Source: Magnetovibrio sp. PR-2
GTDB taxonomy: Bacteria > Pseudomonadota > Alphaproteobacteria > Rhodospirillales > Magnetovibrionaceae
Reading direction: 5' to 3'
NCBI RefSeq assembly: GCF_036689815.1
Contig: NZ_JBAHUR010000016.1
Coordinates: forward strand, 1-64,000
DNA length: 64,000 bases
Shown: one piece after another, positions 8,600 to 17,841 of the stretch
Numbering within the stretch: the first letter of the stretch is position 1
How the letters are laid out: each line of letters opens with the position of its first letter
The notes under the pieces: model-generated
The model's input: the letters and a program-made list of their open reading frames with translations, nothing else
Database searches by the model: none
Told to the model about the DNA's origin: nothing
Program-made: the position numbers and the translations under genes

Positions 8600-10723
8600 A
8601 TGGGCAAAACTGACATTTCTGGACCACTTAAAGGCATTCACACAACCGATCTCAATTCCGAGGAGCTTCATTTGCTCTCTGTCACGGATGAAGGTGTACA
8701 AACTTGGGATAAGCATGGAAACTTGATCTATGCCAACAGGGCATCGGATAAGTATTTTCCCAACATCACATCCCAAATCGATCTGCCGTTTTCAGCCATC
8801 ATCAATCAGTGTTTGGATGAAAATGGGGACAAGCTCCTCAGCCAGGACTTTCCGATTTCCATCGTCTTGAACGGCGGACAGATTAAGTCCCATTCCATTG
8901 TCAGTATTGGAACCGATACGCCTAAGTGGTTGGAGATTTCCGCTTTCAAAGCTGACAAAGGCGACCACTGCGACTGCGCGGTCGTCAGCACCACCCACGA
9001 TGTGACGGCATTGGTGGAACAGAGCCGGGATTTGGAAAGCCACGCCGCGTTTGATGCGCTGACCGGCCTTCCCAACCGCTCCCTATTGTCTGACCGTTTG
9101 GACCGCGCCAAAGCCCGTGCGGACCGGAGCAAGGAAACCTTGGCTATATGCCTATTGGACTTAGATGGATTCAAGCCCGTAAACGACACCCTCGGTCACG
9201 GCGCGGGCGATCAGTTGCTCAAAGAAACGGCCCGGCGCTTGGAACATCAACTGCGCAAAGATGATACGGCACTTCGCTTAGGTGGCGATGAGTTCGTGTT
9301 GATCATGGGAGGGTTCAAACACGAAGCTGAAATCGACGTGGTTTTTCGCCGGATATTGCAATCCATAGCCACACCCGTCGCCATTGACGGGAACCAAGCC
9401 AGCGTCACGGCCAGCATCGGTGTGACGCTCTATCCCCACGACGCAGCGGTCAACGACCAGCTGATGCGCCACGCTGACCAAGCCATGTACAAGGCGAAAG
9501 ATAGCGGTAAAAACAATTACCACCTGTTCGACCCGACCTTGGAATCGCGCCACAAAGCCAACCTCAGTGCCAAAAAGCAAATCGCCAAGGGCCTGGACAA
9601 AGGCCAATTCGAACTGCACTTCCAGCCCCAAGTGGATTGCGCCCGCGGCAAGGTCTTGGGCGCGGAAGCCTTGATCCGCTGGAAACACCCTATTTTGGGC
9701 ATGCGCCCGCCCAGCGAGTTTTTGCCGCTTATTGAAAACGACGACTTGGTTATCGACATGGGCAAGTGGGTGATTGATACCGCCATCACCCAACTCAAAG
9801 CATGGCATGAGGCCGGCTTCCAGCTGTCCATAGCCATCAACATTTCCGCCCGTCACCTGTTGCGTGGTGAGTTTACACGCTACATCGAACAAGAGACCCG
9901 CGACCTGCCGCCAAAGCTGTTGAAACACATCGAATTCGAGCTTCTGGAAACCGCAGCGTTAGAAGACCTGAAGTTCGTCGGCGAAACCATCAACCACTTC
10001 AAAACGTCCGGCATCGGGTTTGCTCTCGACGATTTTGGCACGGGATATTCATCCCTCACCCACTTAAAGCATTTGGCTGTGGACACGTTGAAAATCGACA
10101 AAAGCTTCGTGCGCGATATGCTCATTGACCCGGGCGATCTCGCCATCGTGAAAGGCGTCCAGGGTCTTTCGGAAGCCTTTCACAGCGACGTCATCGCCGA
10201 GGGTGTGGAAAGCATCGACCAAATTCTCAAGCTCTTATCACTGGGCTGCACCGTTATGCAGGGCTTCGCCATCGCACGGCCCATGAACGCAGATGCATTT
10301 ACGAAGTGGGTCAATGCGTTTGAAGAAAATCCGCTGTGGAACGCCGCGAAAGACCGTTATCCCTCACGCCAAGCCTTCGACATTTTGATCCTGGAGGCCA
10401 CCCAGCGCCATTGGTATACGCGCGCGCTCAATTACCTGCAAAATCAAGAACAACATGACATTGATGTCGCCGACTTTGGCTATGAAAACACCCGTGTCAC
10501 CAAATGGTACAACGATGAAGGCACGCGGGACATGGCACAACATTCGGAATTCCATGAAATCGATATTCTCAACCGCAAACTCTGTTATCTTTTTGAAAAG
10601 CTCGTCGATTTGAAAGGCCAGGATACGGAAGAGGTCACAGCAACACTGAACGAATTCGTCTTAGAGAACGAAAAACTGATATCCGCACTCGGCAGCTTGA
10701 GGGTAATGATCAATGACACATAA
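8600..10723 (+). CDS. PAS-GGDEF-EAL cyclic-di-GMP enzyme with a C-terminal CZB-like domain
   Basis: A 707-residue cytoplasmic protein. A PAS-type N-terminus (about 20-140) is followed by a GGDEF domain with intact GGDEF at 228-232 and a likely inhibitory-site RKDD just before it. The EAL domain follows with EAL at 356-358 and DDFGTGYSS, both consistent with catalytic ability. The last 130 residues resemble the zinc-binding CZB domain: an early helix with QRHWYTRAL, then TKWYNDEG and HSEFHEID. In canonical CZB the position before the GKW-type motif carries a zinc-ligand Cys; here the sequence is NTRVTKW, so that ligand appears lost. The bacteriohaemerythrin gene begins 29 bases downstream and is likely cotranscribed. 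Confidence 0.93.
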   Translation: MGKTDISGPLKGIHTTDLNSEELHLLSVTDEGVQTWDKHGNLIYANRASDKYFPNITSQIDLPFSAIINQCLDENGDKLLSQDFPISIVLNGGQIKSHSIVSIGTDTPKWLEISAFKADKGDHCDCAVVSTTHDVTALVEQSRDLESHAAFDALTGLPNRSLLSDRLDRAKARADRSKETLAICLLDLDGFKPVNDTLGHGAGDQLLKETARRLEHQLRKDDTALRLGGDEFVLIMGGFKHEAEIDVVFRRILQSIATPVAIDGNQASVTASIGVTLYPHDAAVNDQLMRHADQAMYKAKDSGKNNYHLFDPTLESRHKANLSAKKQIAKGLDKGQFELHFQPQVDCARGKVLGAEALIRWKHPILGMRPPSEFLPLIENDDLVIDMGKWVIDTAITQLKAWHEAGFQLSIAINISARHLLRGEFTRYIEQETRDLPPKLLKHIEFELLETAALEDLKFVGETINHFKTSGIGFALDDFGTGYSSLTHLKHLAVDTLKIDKSFVRDMLIDPGDLAIVKGVQGLSEAFHSDVIAEGVESIDQILKLLSLGCTVMQGFAIARPMNADAFTKWVNAFEENPLWNAAKDRYPSRQAFDILILEATQRHWYTRALNYLQNQEQHDIDVADFGYENTRVTKWYNDEGTRDMAQHSEFHEIDILNRKLCYLFEKLVDLKGQDTEEVTATLNEFVLENEKLISALGSLRVMINDT

Positions 10724-10752
10724 AAAAACGACCAAATTAAGGAGAGTGGAAC

Positions 10753-11184
10753 ATGGCTGAAGTAACAGCACCGTTGGTTTGGAATGAAAATTATGCAACT
10801 GGCGTCCCTGAAATCGATGAGCAGCATATGATTTTGGTGCATACGCTCAACGAAGCCTCGGAAAAACTGGCCGAAGACAGCAGCATCGAAAACTTACAAG
10901 AGATCACACAAAACCTACTCAGTTATGCCCTTTACCACTTCGATACCGAAGAAGAGCTTATGCAAGAATTCGGCTACGCCGGCGGTTCTGAAGAGGACGC
11001 AAGTTCTCACCTCAAACAGCACCGTGCCTTTTCCGCCAAAGTCGTCGCGGTGCGCGATGGGCTCAAATCCAACACACCCATTGCGGCGGAAGATTTATTG
11101 GCCTTTTTGAACGACTGGCTGATCAATCACATCTTAAACACCGACAAAAAACTCGGCGCATTTATTTGTGAAAAGCGGGGATAA
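10753..11184 (+). CDS. Bacteriohaemerythrin
   Basis: A 143-residue single-domain protein of the non-haem di-iron O2-binding family. The expected ligands are visible in order: His in EIDEQHMILV, His and Glu in YHFDTEEELM, His in HLKQHRAF, and His and Asp in INHILNTDKKL. The start WNENYATGVPEIDEQH is typical. AGGAGAGT lies 6 bases before the ATG. It follows the GGDEF-EAL gene closely, suggesting that oxygen binding and c-di-GMP turnover are coupled, but no direct link is visible. Confidence 0.95.
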   Translation: MAEVTAPLVWNENYATGVPEIDEQHMILVHTLNEASEKLAEDSSIENLQEITQNLLSYALYHFDTEEELMQEFGYAGGSEEDASSHLKQHRAFSAKVVAVRDGLKSNTPIAAEDLLAFLNDWLINHILNTDKKLGAFICEKRG

Positions 11185-11195
11185 TCCCAGCGACT

Positions 11196-11795
11196 TCAAT
11201 TGCGGTTTAACAACCCTTCAAGATGCTGTGTGGCGGCTAACGCTGCAGCACGAATGACCGTGCTGGGCGCTTTGGCGCGCAACATCACGAATAGCCCCAG
11301 CACAGAGGCGGTCAGAAAATCGGCTTCTTGGCGTGGGATGACTCCTTTGTTCAATTCACCTAATTTTTGTGCATGGTCGAGCGCACAGCGAAATGCATTC
11401 GACAAACGCGTAAAATAACGCTGCACAAACCCAGCCCCGCTAGGGTCTTCAGGCCCAAACTCCACCGCCGTATTGCACAGTAAACAGCCCCGCCCCAGCG
11501 CCGGGCTGTCTTCGGCGGATCCAAAAAACGCCAACAAAGTTTTGATTTCGTCGATTCCCGCGCCCGGTTTTTCCAGCGGGCCGAAGTTGCGATCGACAAC
11601 TTGATCGTCATAGCGCTGCAACACGATATCGAACAATTCCTGCTTAGAACCGAACTCGGCATACAGGCTGTAGCGATTCACGCCCAGAGCCTCAACCAAC
11701 ATTTCCGCTGATGTGCCCGCAAAGCCGTGGTCACGAAAGAGCTCCAACGCCTGCGCAACCAATTGATCTCGATCGTATTTTTTCTTCCGTCCCAT
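11196..11795 (-). CDS. TetR-family transcriptional repressor
   Basis: A 199-residue regulator. The N-terminal helix-turn-helix (about 6-52) has the TetR pattern, with FRDHGFAGTSAEMLVEALGVNRYSLYAEF. The C-terminal part resembles the TetR_C ligand domain, with the conserved GRGCLLCNTAVE segment common in this subfamily. It is divergent from the two-gene unit at 11878-12517, and an inverted repeat lies between them, so it probably represses that unit and itself. The inducer is unknown. Confidence 0.9.
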   Translation of the reverse strand: MGRKKKYDRDQLVAQALELFRDHGFAGTSAEMLVEALGVNRYSLYAEFGSKQELFDIVLQRYDDQVVDRNFGPLEKPGAGIDEIKTLLAFFGSAEDSPALGRGCLLCNTAVEFGPEDPSGAGFVQRYFTRLSNAFRCALDHAQKLGELNKGVIPRQEADFLTASVLGLFVMLRAKAPSTVIRAAALAATQHLEGLLNRN

Positions 11796-11830
11796 TGGGG
11801 GTTCCCAAATCTGTTTTTCTTCCTCATAAT

Positions 11831-11854
11831 ATATCTAAATGTTCGTTCAGATAT
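11831..11854. promoter_or_regulatory. Probable TetR-type operator
   Basis: An inverted repeat with perfect 6-bp outer arms ATATCT and AGATAT separated by 12 bases that are themselves partly symmetric (AAATGTTCGTTC). It sits between the divergent TetR gene and the gene at 11878, 23 bases before the latter's start, which is where an operator would be expected. Confidence 0.6.
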
Positions 11855-11877
11855 AGTAAAAATGGAGGATATCAACA

Positions 11878-12177
11878 ATGGACAACAAAACGACTTTGGT
11901 GGTGACCGCCACGCCAGATCCGGATGAAATGGCTACGGTTCAGGAATACCTCCGGGGTGTCATGCCTTTGCTTCAAGGGGCTGGCGGCCAACTGATCAAG
12001 CGCTTGAAGGCTTCACAAGGCATCCACGGAAAAACCGCAGCCATGGTTTTGGTGATGGATTTTTCCTCTGCCAGCGCCATATCAGACATGTTTGCATCTG
12101 ACGAATACGCCGCCTTGGTTCCTGTCCGCGACAAAGGCTTTGTGGATATGAACATCCAACTGAGCCAAGAGATGTAG
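11878..12177 (+). CDS. DUF1330-like small protein
   Basis: A 99-residue protein resembling the DUF1330/dimeric alpha-beta barrel group: an opening beta-strand (TTLVVTATPD), a helix with LRGVMPLLQGAGGQLIKRLK and a second strand (AAMVLVMDF). The segment SSASAISDMFASDEYAALVPVRDKGF is typical of that family. GGAGG lies about 10 bases before the ATG. It is the first gene of a two-gene unit probably controlled by the divergent TetR regulator. Function unknown. Confidence 0.75.
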   Translation: MDNKTTLVVTATPDPDEMATVQEYLRGVMPLLQGAGGQLIKRLKASQGIHGKTAAMVLVMDFSSASAISDMFASDEYAALVPVRDKGFVDMNIQLSQEM

Positions 12178-12187
12178 GAGCCGATCC

Positions 12188-12517
12188 ATGAGTGCGCAAA
12201 CGGAGTTCAAAACCTATATTTTGGATCAGCTCAGCCCCATGGGCGAGTTTGAGACCAAAAATATGTTCGGAGGAACCGCCGTCCTAAAAAGCGGGGCGGC
12301 GTTCGCCAAAATCAAACACGGATGTTTGTGGCTAAAAGTTGATGACCAAACCGTAGACGAGTTTATCGCAAAGGGCATGCCGCAATACACATATGGCAAA
12401 GACAACAGCCGCAAGCTCAACTTCTATGAAGCCCCTCCGGAACTTTTGGAAGATCAGGACGCCTTAATTGAATGGGCAAACAAGGCCAGCGATGCAGCCT
12501 TGCGCTCGAAGTCCTAG
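12188..12517 (+). CDS. TfoX/Sxy N-terminal-domain protein
   Basis: A 109-residue protein matching the N-terminal domain of TfoX (Sxy): the start has [25 protein letters not shown], followed by the [14 protein letters not shown] strand and [23 protein letters not shown]. The single-domain form is widespread and its role outside competence is not established. It begins 10 bases after the preceding gene and is likely cotranscribed with it. It overlaps the end of the convergent ygiQ gene by 4 bases. Confidence 0.88.
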   Translation: MSAQTEFKTYILDQLSPMGEFETKNMFGGTAVLKSGAAFAKIKHGCLWLKVDDQTVDEFIAKGMPQYTYGKDNSRKLNFYEAPPELLEDQDALIEWANKASDAALRSKS

Positions 12518-14610
12518 CGTCTGCGTTTGGGCTTAGACGGCTTGCCTTTCTTTTTAGGACCGCCGCGATACGTTCTGCGCCCCTCGCCAGCTTGCTGGGT
12601 AACAAACGTTTGATCGCCGCTCTTGCTCCCGGACCGAGAGCCTTGTGCTCCGTGCCCCGTGCCTTTGGGTTGCCAAGCGGGCACCAAGTGCTTTTTGCTG
12701 GGGCCGATCAGGTCTTCGCGACCTAAGCGTTTTAAGGCATCCCGGATCAAAGGCCAGTTGTTGGCGTCGTGGTAGCGCAGGAAGGCTTTGTGCAGACGGC
12801 GTTCTCTCAATTTTTTAGCCGTGCGAACCTCTTCACCGGAATTTCGGTGAATGGCCTTAATCGGGTTGCGTTCGGAATAGTACATGGCCGACGACAAGCT
12901 CATGGGCGATGGCAGGAACGTTTGCACTTGGTCCGCGCGCAGATTGTTTTTCTTCAGCCAAATCGCCAAGTTCATCATGTCTTCATCGGTGGTGCCCGGA
13001 TGGGCTGCAATGAAGTATGGGATCAGGTAGAACTCTTTGCCTGCACGCTTGGCGGCTTGATCGAACATTTGTTTGAAGCGGTCATAGGTGCCGATGCCGG
13101 GCTTCATCATTTTCGAAAGCGGACCGCTTTCTGTGTGTTCCGGCGCGATCTTGAGGTACCCGCCGACGTGATGGGTCACCAGCTCTTTGACATAGGTCGG
13201 GCTTTTCACCGCCAAGTCATAACGCAGGCCCGATCCGATGGAAATTTTCTTCACGCCCTCAATGGCGCGGGCTTTGCGATACAGCTCAATCAACGGGCCG
13301 TGATCGGTGCCCAGGTTTACGCAGATATCGGGATAGACACACGACAAGCGGCGGCACACGGCTTGGATCTTGTCGTCTTTGCAGGCCAAGCGATACATGT
13401 TCGCCGTTGGCCCGCCCAAGTCCGAAATCTGTCCGGTGAAGCCGTCCACTTTGTCACGAATATCTTCGATTTCTTTCAAGACGGAAGCTTGAGACCGGTT
13501 TTGGATCACACGCCCTTCGTGCTCGGTGATGGAGCAGAACGAACACCCCCCAAAGCAGCCGCGCATGATGTTGACGGAAAACTTAATCATCTCCCACGCC
13601 GGAATGCGCGCCCCGCCATAGGCCGGATGCGGCGCGCGGGCATAGGGCAGGTCGTAAACACCGTCCATTTCCGGCGTGCTCAAGGGTACAGGCGGAGGCG
13701 TCAACCACACATCGCGATTGCCATGGCGTTGGATCAAAGCGCGCGCGTTTGACGCGTTGCTTTCTTGGTGCAGGACCCGCGAGGCCTGACCATACAAAAC
13801 CGGATCAGCGCTGACGGCCTCATAGCTCGGCAGCCGCACCACGGTCTTGTCTTTGTCCGCGTTGCGTTCCGGGTGTTCCAGGTCCAGATCCGACATATCG
13901 ATTTCGGTGTAGTCGTCGGGCGCACCGTTGGTCATATAGGCGGTGCCACGCACATCGTGCATGTCTTTGGGGTTTTCGCCCTGGGCGATGCGGTGCGCGA
14001 TATCGATGATGGCGCGCTCGGCATTGCCATAAAGCAAAAGATCCGCCTTGCTGTCGGGGAGAACCGAACGACGCACCTTATCGGACCAGTAGTCATAGTG
14101 CGCAATACGGCGCAGAGAGGCTTCAATGCCACCGATGATCACCGGCACCTCTTTAAACGCTTCGCGGCACCGCTGGGCATAAACAACGACAGAGCGGTCC
14201 GGCCGCTTGCCGCCTTCATCGTCGGGGGTGTAGCTATCGTTATGACGGATTTTTTTATCCGCCGTGTAGCGGTTGACCATGCTGTCCATATTGCCCGCCG
14301 TCACGCCCCAAAACAGGTTGGGCGGACCTAAGGCTTTGAATGCGTCTGCGCTGGACCAGTCGGGCTGAGCGATGATGCCGACACGAAAGCCCTGAGCTTC
14401 GAGGAGCCTTCCGATAATCGCCATGCCAAAGCTGGGGTGATCGACGTAGGCGTCCCCGGTGACGATGATGATGTCGCACGAATCCCACCCCAAAAGGTCC
14501 ATTTCGTCCCTGCTCATGGGCAGGAACGGAGCCGTGCCGAACCGAGCCGCCCAATAGGGGCGGTGGGAAAACAGTCCATCTTTGGATTTTTTTGCACGTT
14601 GCTTGACCAT
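12514..14610 (-). CDS. ygiQ: YgiQ-family radical SAM protein
   Basis: A 698-residue protein. The radical SAM cluster motif is CFGGCSFCS, preceded by IMRG and followed by [13 protein letters not shown], as in YgiQ proteins. N-terminal motifs such as [23 protein letters not shown] indicate the cobalamin-binding-like region. The last 70 residues are Lys/Arg/Gly-rich and disordered. The reading frame extends further upstream, but the upstream part is non-homologous and overlaps the divergent flavoprotein gene, so ATG at 14610 ([12 protein letters not shown]) is chosen. The substrate of this family is not known. Confidence 0.93.
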   Translation of the reverse strand: MVKQRAKKSKDGLFSHRPYWAARFGTAPFLPMSRDEMDLLGWDSCDIIIVTGDAYVDHPSFGMAIIGRLLEAQGFRVGIIAQPDWSSADAFKALGPPNLFWGVTAGNMDSMVNRYTADKKIRHNDSYTPDDEGGKRPDRSVVVYAQRCREAFKEVPVIIGGIEASLRRIAHYDYWSDKVRRSVLPDSKADLLLYGNAERAIIDIAHRIAQGENPKDMHDVRGTAYMTNGAPDDYTEIDMSDLDLEHPERNADKDKTVVRLPSYEAVSADPVLYGQASRVLHQESNASNARALIQRHGNRDVWLTPPPVPLSTPEMDGVYDLPYARAPHPAYGGARIPAWEMIKFSVNIMRGCFGGCSFCSITEHEGRVIQNRSQASVLKEIEDIRDKVDGFTGQISDLGGPTANMYRLACKDDKIQAVCRRLSCVYPDICVNLGTDHGPLIELYRKARAIEGVKKISIGSGLRYDLAVKSPTYVKELVTHHVGGYLKIAPEHTESGPLSKMMKPGIGTYDRFKQMFDQAAKRAGKEFYLIPYFIAAHPGTTDEDMMNLAIWLKKNNLRADQVQTFLPSPMSLSSAMYYSERNPIKAIHRNSGEEVRTAKKLRERRLHKAFLRYHDANNWPLIRDALKRLGREDLIGPSKKHLVPAWQPKGTGHGAQGSRSGSKSGDQTFVTQQAGEGRRTYRGGPKKKGKPSKPKRRR

Positions 14611-14674
14611 TGGGCTCTCTTTTACTGCGCCAGATCGTTTGCGTCCATTCAATTGCGTGTTACACCTCTGGCCT

Positions 14675-15895
14675 ATGGAACATCTCTCAACCCACATTGA
14701 CGTCGTGATTATCGGCGGCGGCCCCGCTGGCCTGATGGCGGCTGAGGTCCTCTGCGGCCAAGGCTTGAACGTGCACCTGTTCGACGCGCAGCCGTCCTTG
14801 GGCCGCAAGTTCTTGATGGCCGGCAAAAGCGGGCTCAACTTGACCCACGGGGAAGAGGTGGAGAAATTCTTGAACCGCTTCGCCGCATCACGTGGTGCGC
14901 TACAAGCGTCTCTTCAAGCTTTCAACGCGCAAGACATTCAAAACTGGGCGCATGATTTGGGCGTCGAGACCTTCGTCGGCACATCGGGTCGTGTGTTTCC
15001 TAAAGACTTCAAAGCAGCCCCCCTGCTGCGCGCGTGGTTGCGCCGCTTGCGCAAAAACGGTCTCACCGTTCATGTTCGCCATAAGTGGTCGGGCTGGGAC
15101 GGCGATGCGCTTTGCTTTGAGACTCCCCAAGGTCCCGCACAGGTCACGGCCAAAGCCATCATCTTGGCCCTTGGTGGCGCAAGCTGGCCAAGCTTAGGCT
15201 CGGATGCCTCTTGGGTAACACCGCTTCAAAACACAGGGACTGAGATTGCCCCACTGCGCCCCGCCAACTGCGGTTTCGATGTGGCCTGGAGCGATCATAT
15301 GCGGGAGAAATTCTCCGGCGCGCCACTCAAGTCCGTGCGCCTCAGCTTCAATGGGCAAAGTGCAAACGGGGATGTCACTGTCACCGACACAGGAATTGAG
15401 AGCGGCCCGGTCTACCCCCTCTCCGCCACCTTGCGCGATGCCATTGAACGTGATGGCAGTGCCACACTTCTGATTGATGTGCTGCCGGACAGAACCGTCG
15501 ATCAAATCATCGATGCCCTCAACAAACCGCGCGGCAAAAAATCCATGTCCACGCACCTCAAACGCACAACAAAGTTAGACGGCGCGAAAGCTGCATTGCT
15601 GCGCGAGTGCTTAGACAAAGACACGTTTCAAGACCCCACGCGTTTGGCGCTTTCCATCAAAGCCGTGCCCCTCACCCTCACCCGACCGCGCCCCATCGAA
15701 GAGGCCATCAGCACAGCTGGCGGTGTGCGCTTTGACGCCATGAGCGCAGACTTCGAACTGATCCATAAGCCCGGAGTCTTTTGCGCCGGTGAAATGATGG
15801 ACTGGGAAGCACCGACAGGAGGCTACCTGCTCAGCGCATGCTTGGCGACGGGACGCTGTGTGGGTGATGCGGTGCTGCGCCGTCTTAAAGGTTGA
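14675..15895 (+). CDS. BaiN/HI0933-like FAD flavoprotein (TIGR03862 type)
   Basis: A 406-residue protein with an N-terminal dinucleotide-binding motif [17 protein letters not shown] directly after the start and the family signature [18 protein letters not shown]. The C-terminal part has [38 protein letters not shown], the FAD-binding end of this family. The open frame extends 31 codons upstream, but ATG at 14675 gives the expected N-terminus. It is divergent from ygiQ with only 64 bases between them. The substrate is unknown. Confidence 0.9.
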   Translation: MEHLSTHIDVVIIGGGPAGLMAAEVLCGQGLNVHLFDAQPSLGRKFLMAGKSGLNLTHGEEVEKFLNRFAASRGALQASLQAFNAQDIQNWAHDLGVETFVGTSGRVFPKDFKAAPLLRAWLRRLRKNGLTVHVRHKWSGWDGDALCFETPQGPAQVTAKAIILALGGASWPSLGSDASWVTPLQNTGTEIAPLRPANCGFDVAWSDHMREKFSGAPLKSVRLSFNGQSANGDVTVTDTGIESGPVYPLSATLRDAIERDGSATLLIDVLPDRTVDQIIDALNKPRGKKSMSTHLKRTTKLDGAKAALLRECLDKDTFQDPTRLALSIKAVPLTLTRPRPIEEAISTAGGVRFDAMSADFELIHKPGVFCAGEMMDWEAPTGGYLLSACLATGRCVGDAVLRRLKG

Positions 15896-16679
15896 GCGCT
15901 TTTAAATCGTGACAGCTCCGGCTGGGGCATTCCAGCTTATCCAGCAACGCCCGAATTTGGCCCAAGTACGCCAAGGGACGTCCGTTTTTAAACCCGCGAA
16001 CCCCCAAAACTTCATGAGACCGCCCGCGTGTGGTCAACACAGCAACAAACCGCCCGGTATCGGGATGGCGCAAAGCCCAAAGGGCGACAATGCGCAATGC
16101 AACCTCCTTGGCATATGCACCATTTCGCAAACAGTTGCGCAAATCGTAACCCACAAAAGCAATGTTGGACGCCGGAAGCTTTTCCCAAACAAAACCGTTG
16201 GGCAGCTCGACGCTGCACAGCGGCTGGGTCTCATAGCCATTGGGGCCACGCTTTGGCGCATCGTTGAGGCGCATCAGCTCTAAGCGATGCCAGCGTTCAG
16301 CCTTGGTCAGCGCATCATGCACGCTCATGGCGGGCAGGCCTTGGACGGAGCGCTTGGCCTCCGCTCCTAAGTTTCCGGGTTTGGAAAACTCACCGACGCA
16401 GTAGCACACCCAGACATGCAAACGCTCCAAAGACTGGGCGGCGTCATCGGACAAGTGGAAACGATGCAACGGCTGGCCGTGCACATAGGCCTGTTCCACC
16501 CAAGCCGGATCGCCCGGCAAAGGCCAGCTCTCCTTGAGGCAGTCTTCGCGTTTTCTCAACCACTTGGCCACATTTTTGGAAAAGAACGTCTTCGCCGCAG
16601 GCTCGTGAATGTCCTGGGTCACTTTGTCGGCCACCTCAGCGGCGGCTTCGGGATCGATGAGGTTGAAGGTGTGTTTCAC
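15885..16679 (-). CDS. Uncharacterised protein, possibly PcfJ-like
   Basis: A 264-residue protein with no signal peptide or membrane helix. The centre holds LPNGFVWEKLPASNIAFVGYDLRNCLRNGAYA, followed by RFVAVLTTRGRSHEVLGVRGFKNGRPLA. This arrangement (a conserved C near a short helix, then a beta-rich tail) recalls PcfJ-like proteins, but the match is weak. It overlaps the end of the convergent flavoprotein gene by 11 bases. Codon use agrees with the neighbours. Confidence 0.7.
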   Translation of the reverse strand: MKHTFNLIDPEAAAEVADKVTQDIHEPAAKTFFSKNVAKWLRKREDCLKESWPLPGDPAWVEQAYVHGQPLHRFHLSDDAAQSLERLHVWVCYCVGEFSKPGNLGAEAKRSVQGLPAMSVHDALTKAERWHRLELMRLNDAPKRGPNGYETQPLCSVELPNGFVWEKLPASNIAFVGYDLRNCLRNGAYAKEVALRIVALWALRHPDTGRFVAVLTTRGRSHEVLGVRGFKNGRPLAYLGQIRALLDKLECPSRSCHDLKALNL

Positions 16680-16763
16680 GTCTCAGACCGTTTGTGCCGT
16701 TCTCCTCATTTGCATATGGGAGTTCAAACCGGTCAATTCACGTTCTTTTGAGGAGACGTTCGT

Positions 16764-17246
16764 TCAGGGGTAGGAAATCGCGAGGATTTCCAGCTCATCC
16801 TCGCCGCCCGGGGTCATGACCGGGGCCAAGTCGCCGACGCGTTTTTTCAGCACGGCGCGCGCGATGGGGCTGTCCATGCTGATGTGGCCGTTGGCGGGAT
16901 CGGTTTCGTCTTTGCCGACAATGGTGACGGTTTGCACTTTTCCGTCTTCGCGTTCGAACTTGACGGTGGCACCGAACAAGACCCGGTCGCGTTCGGTTTG
17001 GGACGCGGGGTCGACAACCATGACCGCATCCAGGCGCTTGCGCAAAAACCGCACACGGCCATCAATTTGGCGCAGACGCTTTTTGCCGTAGATGTAATCG
17101 CCGTTCTCGGACCGATCGCCGTTGCCAGCCGCCCATGACACCGTGCGCACCACTTCGGGGCGTTCAATGTCCCAAAGCTGGTGAAGCTCATCAGTTAAGG
17201 CGGCGAAACCCGCAGGGGTGATGCAATCGGTGGACGCACTTGTCAT
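16764..17246 (-). CDS. greB: Transcription elongation factor GreB
   Basis: A 160-residue protein. The N-terminal coiled coil carries the GreB signature GNGDRSENGDYIYGKKRLRQ, including the acidic tip residues that reach into RNA polymerase and stimulate cleavage of backtracked RNA. The C-terminal FKBP-like domain has VLFGATVKFER and ISMDSPIARAVLKKRVGD. The length is normal. It stands alone between a hypothetical gene and the nitrogen-fixation island, and marks that island's edge. Confidence 0.93.
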   Translation of the reverse strand: MTSASTDCITPAGFAALTDELHQLWDIERPEVVRTVSWAAGNGDRSENGDYIYGKKRLRQIDGRVRFLRKRLDAVMVVDPASQTERDRVLFGATVKFEREDGKVQTVTIVGKDETDPANGHISMDSPIARAVLKKRVGDLAPVMTPGGEDELEILAISYP

Positions 17247-17310
17247 AGATTGGTTTTAACCAGTCTGGGCCAAGAGTTCCAGACCGAACCACCCCTGCGG
17301 GAGTTGTTAA

Positions 17311-17679
17311 TTAAGCCCCACCCGGTTCACCGGTGAATTCGACCAAAAGGTCTTCATCGGTGACAACGCATTGGCAAGCCAAGCGATATTTCGGGGGAAG
17401 ATCGTTCACTTCGGCACGTTCGCCGTCTTTTGCAGACAGTTTACCAACGGATTGCAGAACGAAGCGTTCTTTGTCCGTGAGCATCATGCCTTTGACGCGG
17501 TCCCCGTCCAAATGCGTAACTTCGCAGAGGCAAGAGCCACATTCGCCGTTTTCACATTCGTGAGGGATTTTCACGTCATTGTTTTGCGCAACTTTCAAAA
17601 GGGTGTCGCGAGAGCCGGCGACGGCCTCCACCTTTTTGTTTTTACGCATAATGGGAGAGCTGAAATAAACATTCGCCAT
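17311..17679 (-). CDS. [2Fe-2S] ferredoxin of the nif island
   Basis: A 122-residue plant-type [2Fe-2S] ferredoxin. The ligands are C-x4-C-x2-C in [15 protein letters not shown] plus a Cys in RLACQC. ATG at 17679 follows AAGGGG and begins [11 protein letters not shown]; the longer upstream frame is ignored. It has its own -24/-12 promoter and a NifA site, so it is a NifA target despite lying at the end of the island after nifM. It probably carries electrons or supports cluster assembly; it resembles FdxD-type proteins but the exact role is not certain. Confidence 0.9.
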   Translation of the reverse strand: MANVYFSSPIMRKNKKVEAVAGSRDTLLKVAQNNDVKIPHECENGECGSCLCEVTHLDGDRVKGMMLTDKERFVLQSVGKLSAKDGERAEVNDLPPKYRLACQCVVTDEDLLVEFTGEPGGA

Positions 17680-17719
17680 AAGGTTTCCCCTTATTGAGTT
17701 GTTAACAACACCCCCCCTA

Positions 17720-17735
17720 CGCAACCTGCGTGCCA
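17720..17735 (-). promoter_or_regulatory. Sigma-54 promoter of the [2Fe-2S] ferredoxin gene
   Basis: On the minus strand TTGGCACGCAGGTTGC has GG and GC separated by exactly 10 bases, matching the -24/-12 consensus TGGCAC-N5-TTGC at every conserved position. It lies 41 bases upstream of the ferredoxin ATG. Confidence 0.85.
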
Positions 17736-17781
17736 AAATGAAAAATGTTATTTTTCAATATGTTAAAACAGACGAGCCGCA

Positions 17782-17808
17782 AATAACCTGACTCAATGTC
17801 AGGTTATT
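17782..17808 (-). terminator. Perfect 10-bp hairpin downstream of nifM
   Basis: AATAACCTGA pairs perfectly with TCAGGTTATT around a 7-base loop. It lies between the nifM stop codon and the ferredoxin promoter on the minus strand. It lacks a long T tract, so it may be an mRNA-stabilising hairpin rather than a true terminator. Confidence 0.5.
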
Positions 17809-17817
17809 GAATGACAA

Positions 17818-17833
17818 TGTTTGAAATCGAACA
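17818..17833. promoter_or_regulatory. NifA upstream activator site (ferredoxin gene)
   Basis: TGTTTGAAATCGAACA fits TGT-N10-ACA exactly. It lies about 85-100 bases upstream of the -24 element at 17734, a normal distance for NifA, and just past the nifM stop. Confidence 0.75.
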
Positions 17834-17841
17834 AAGAGTGC

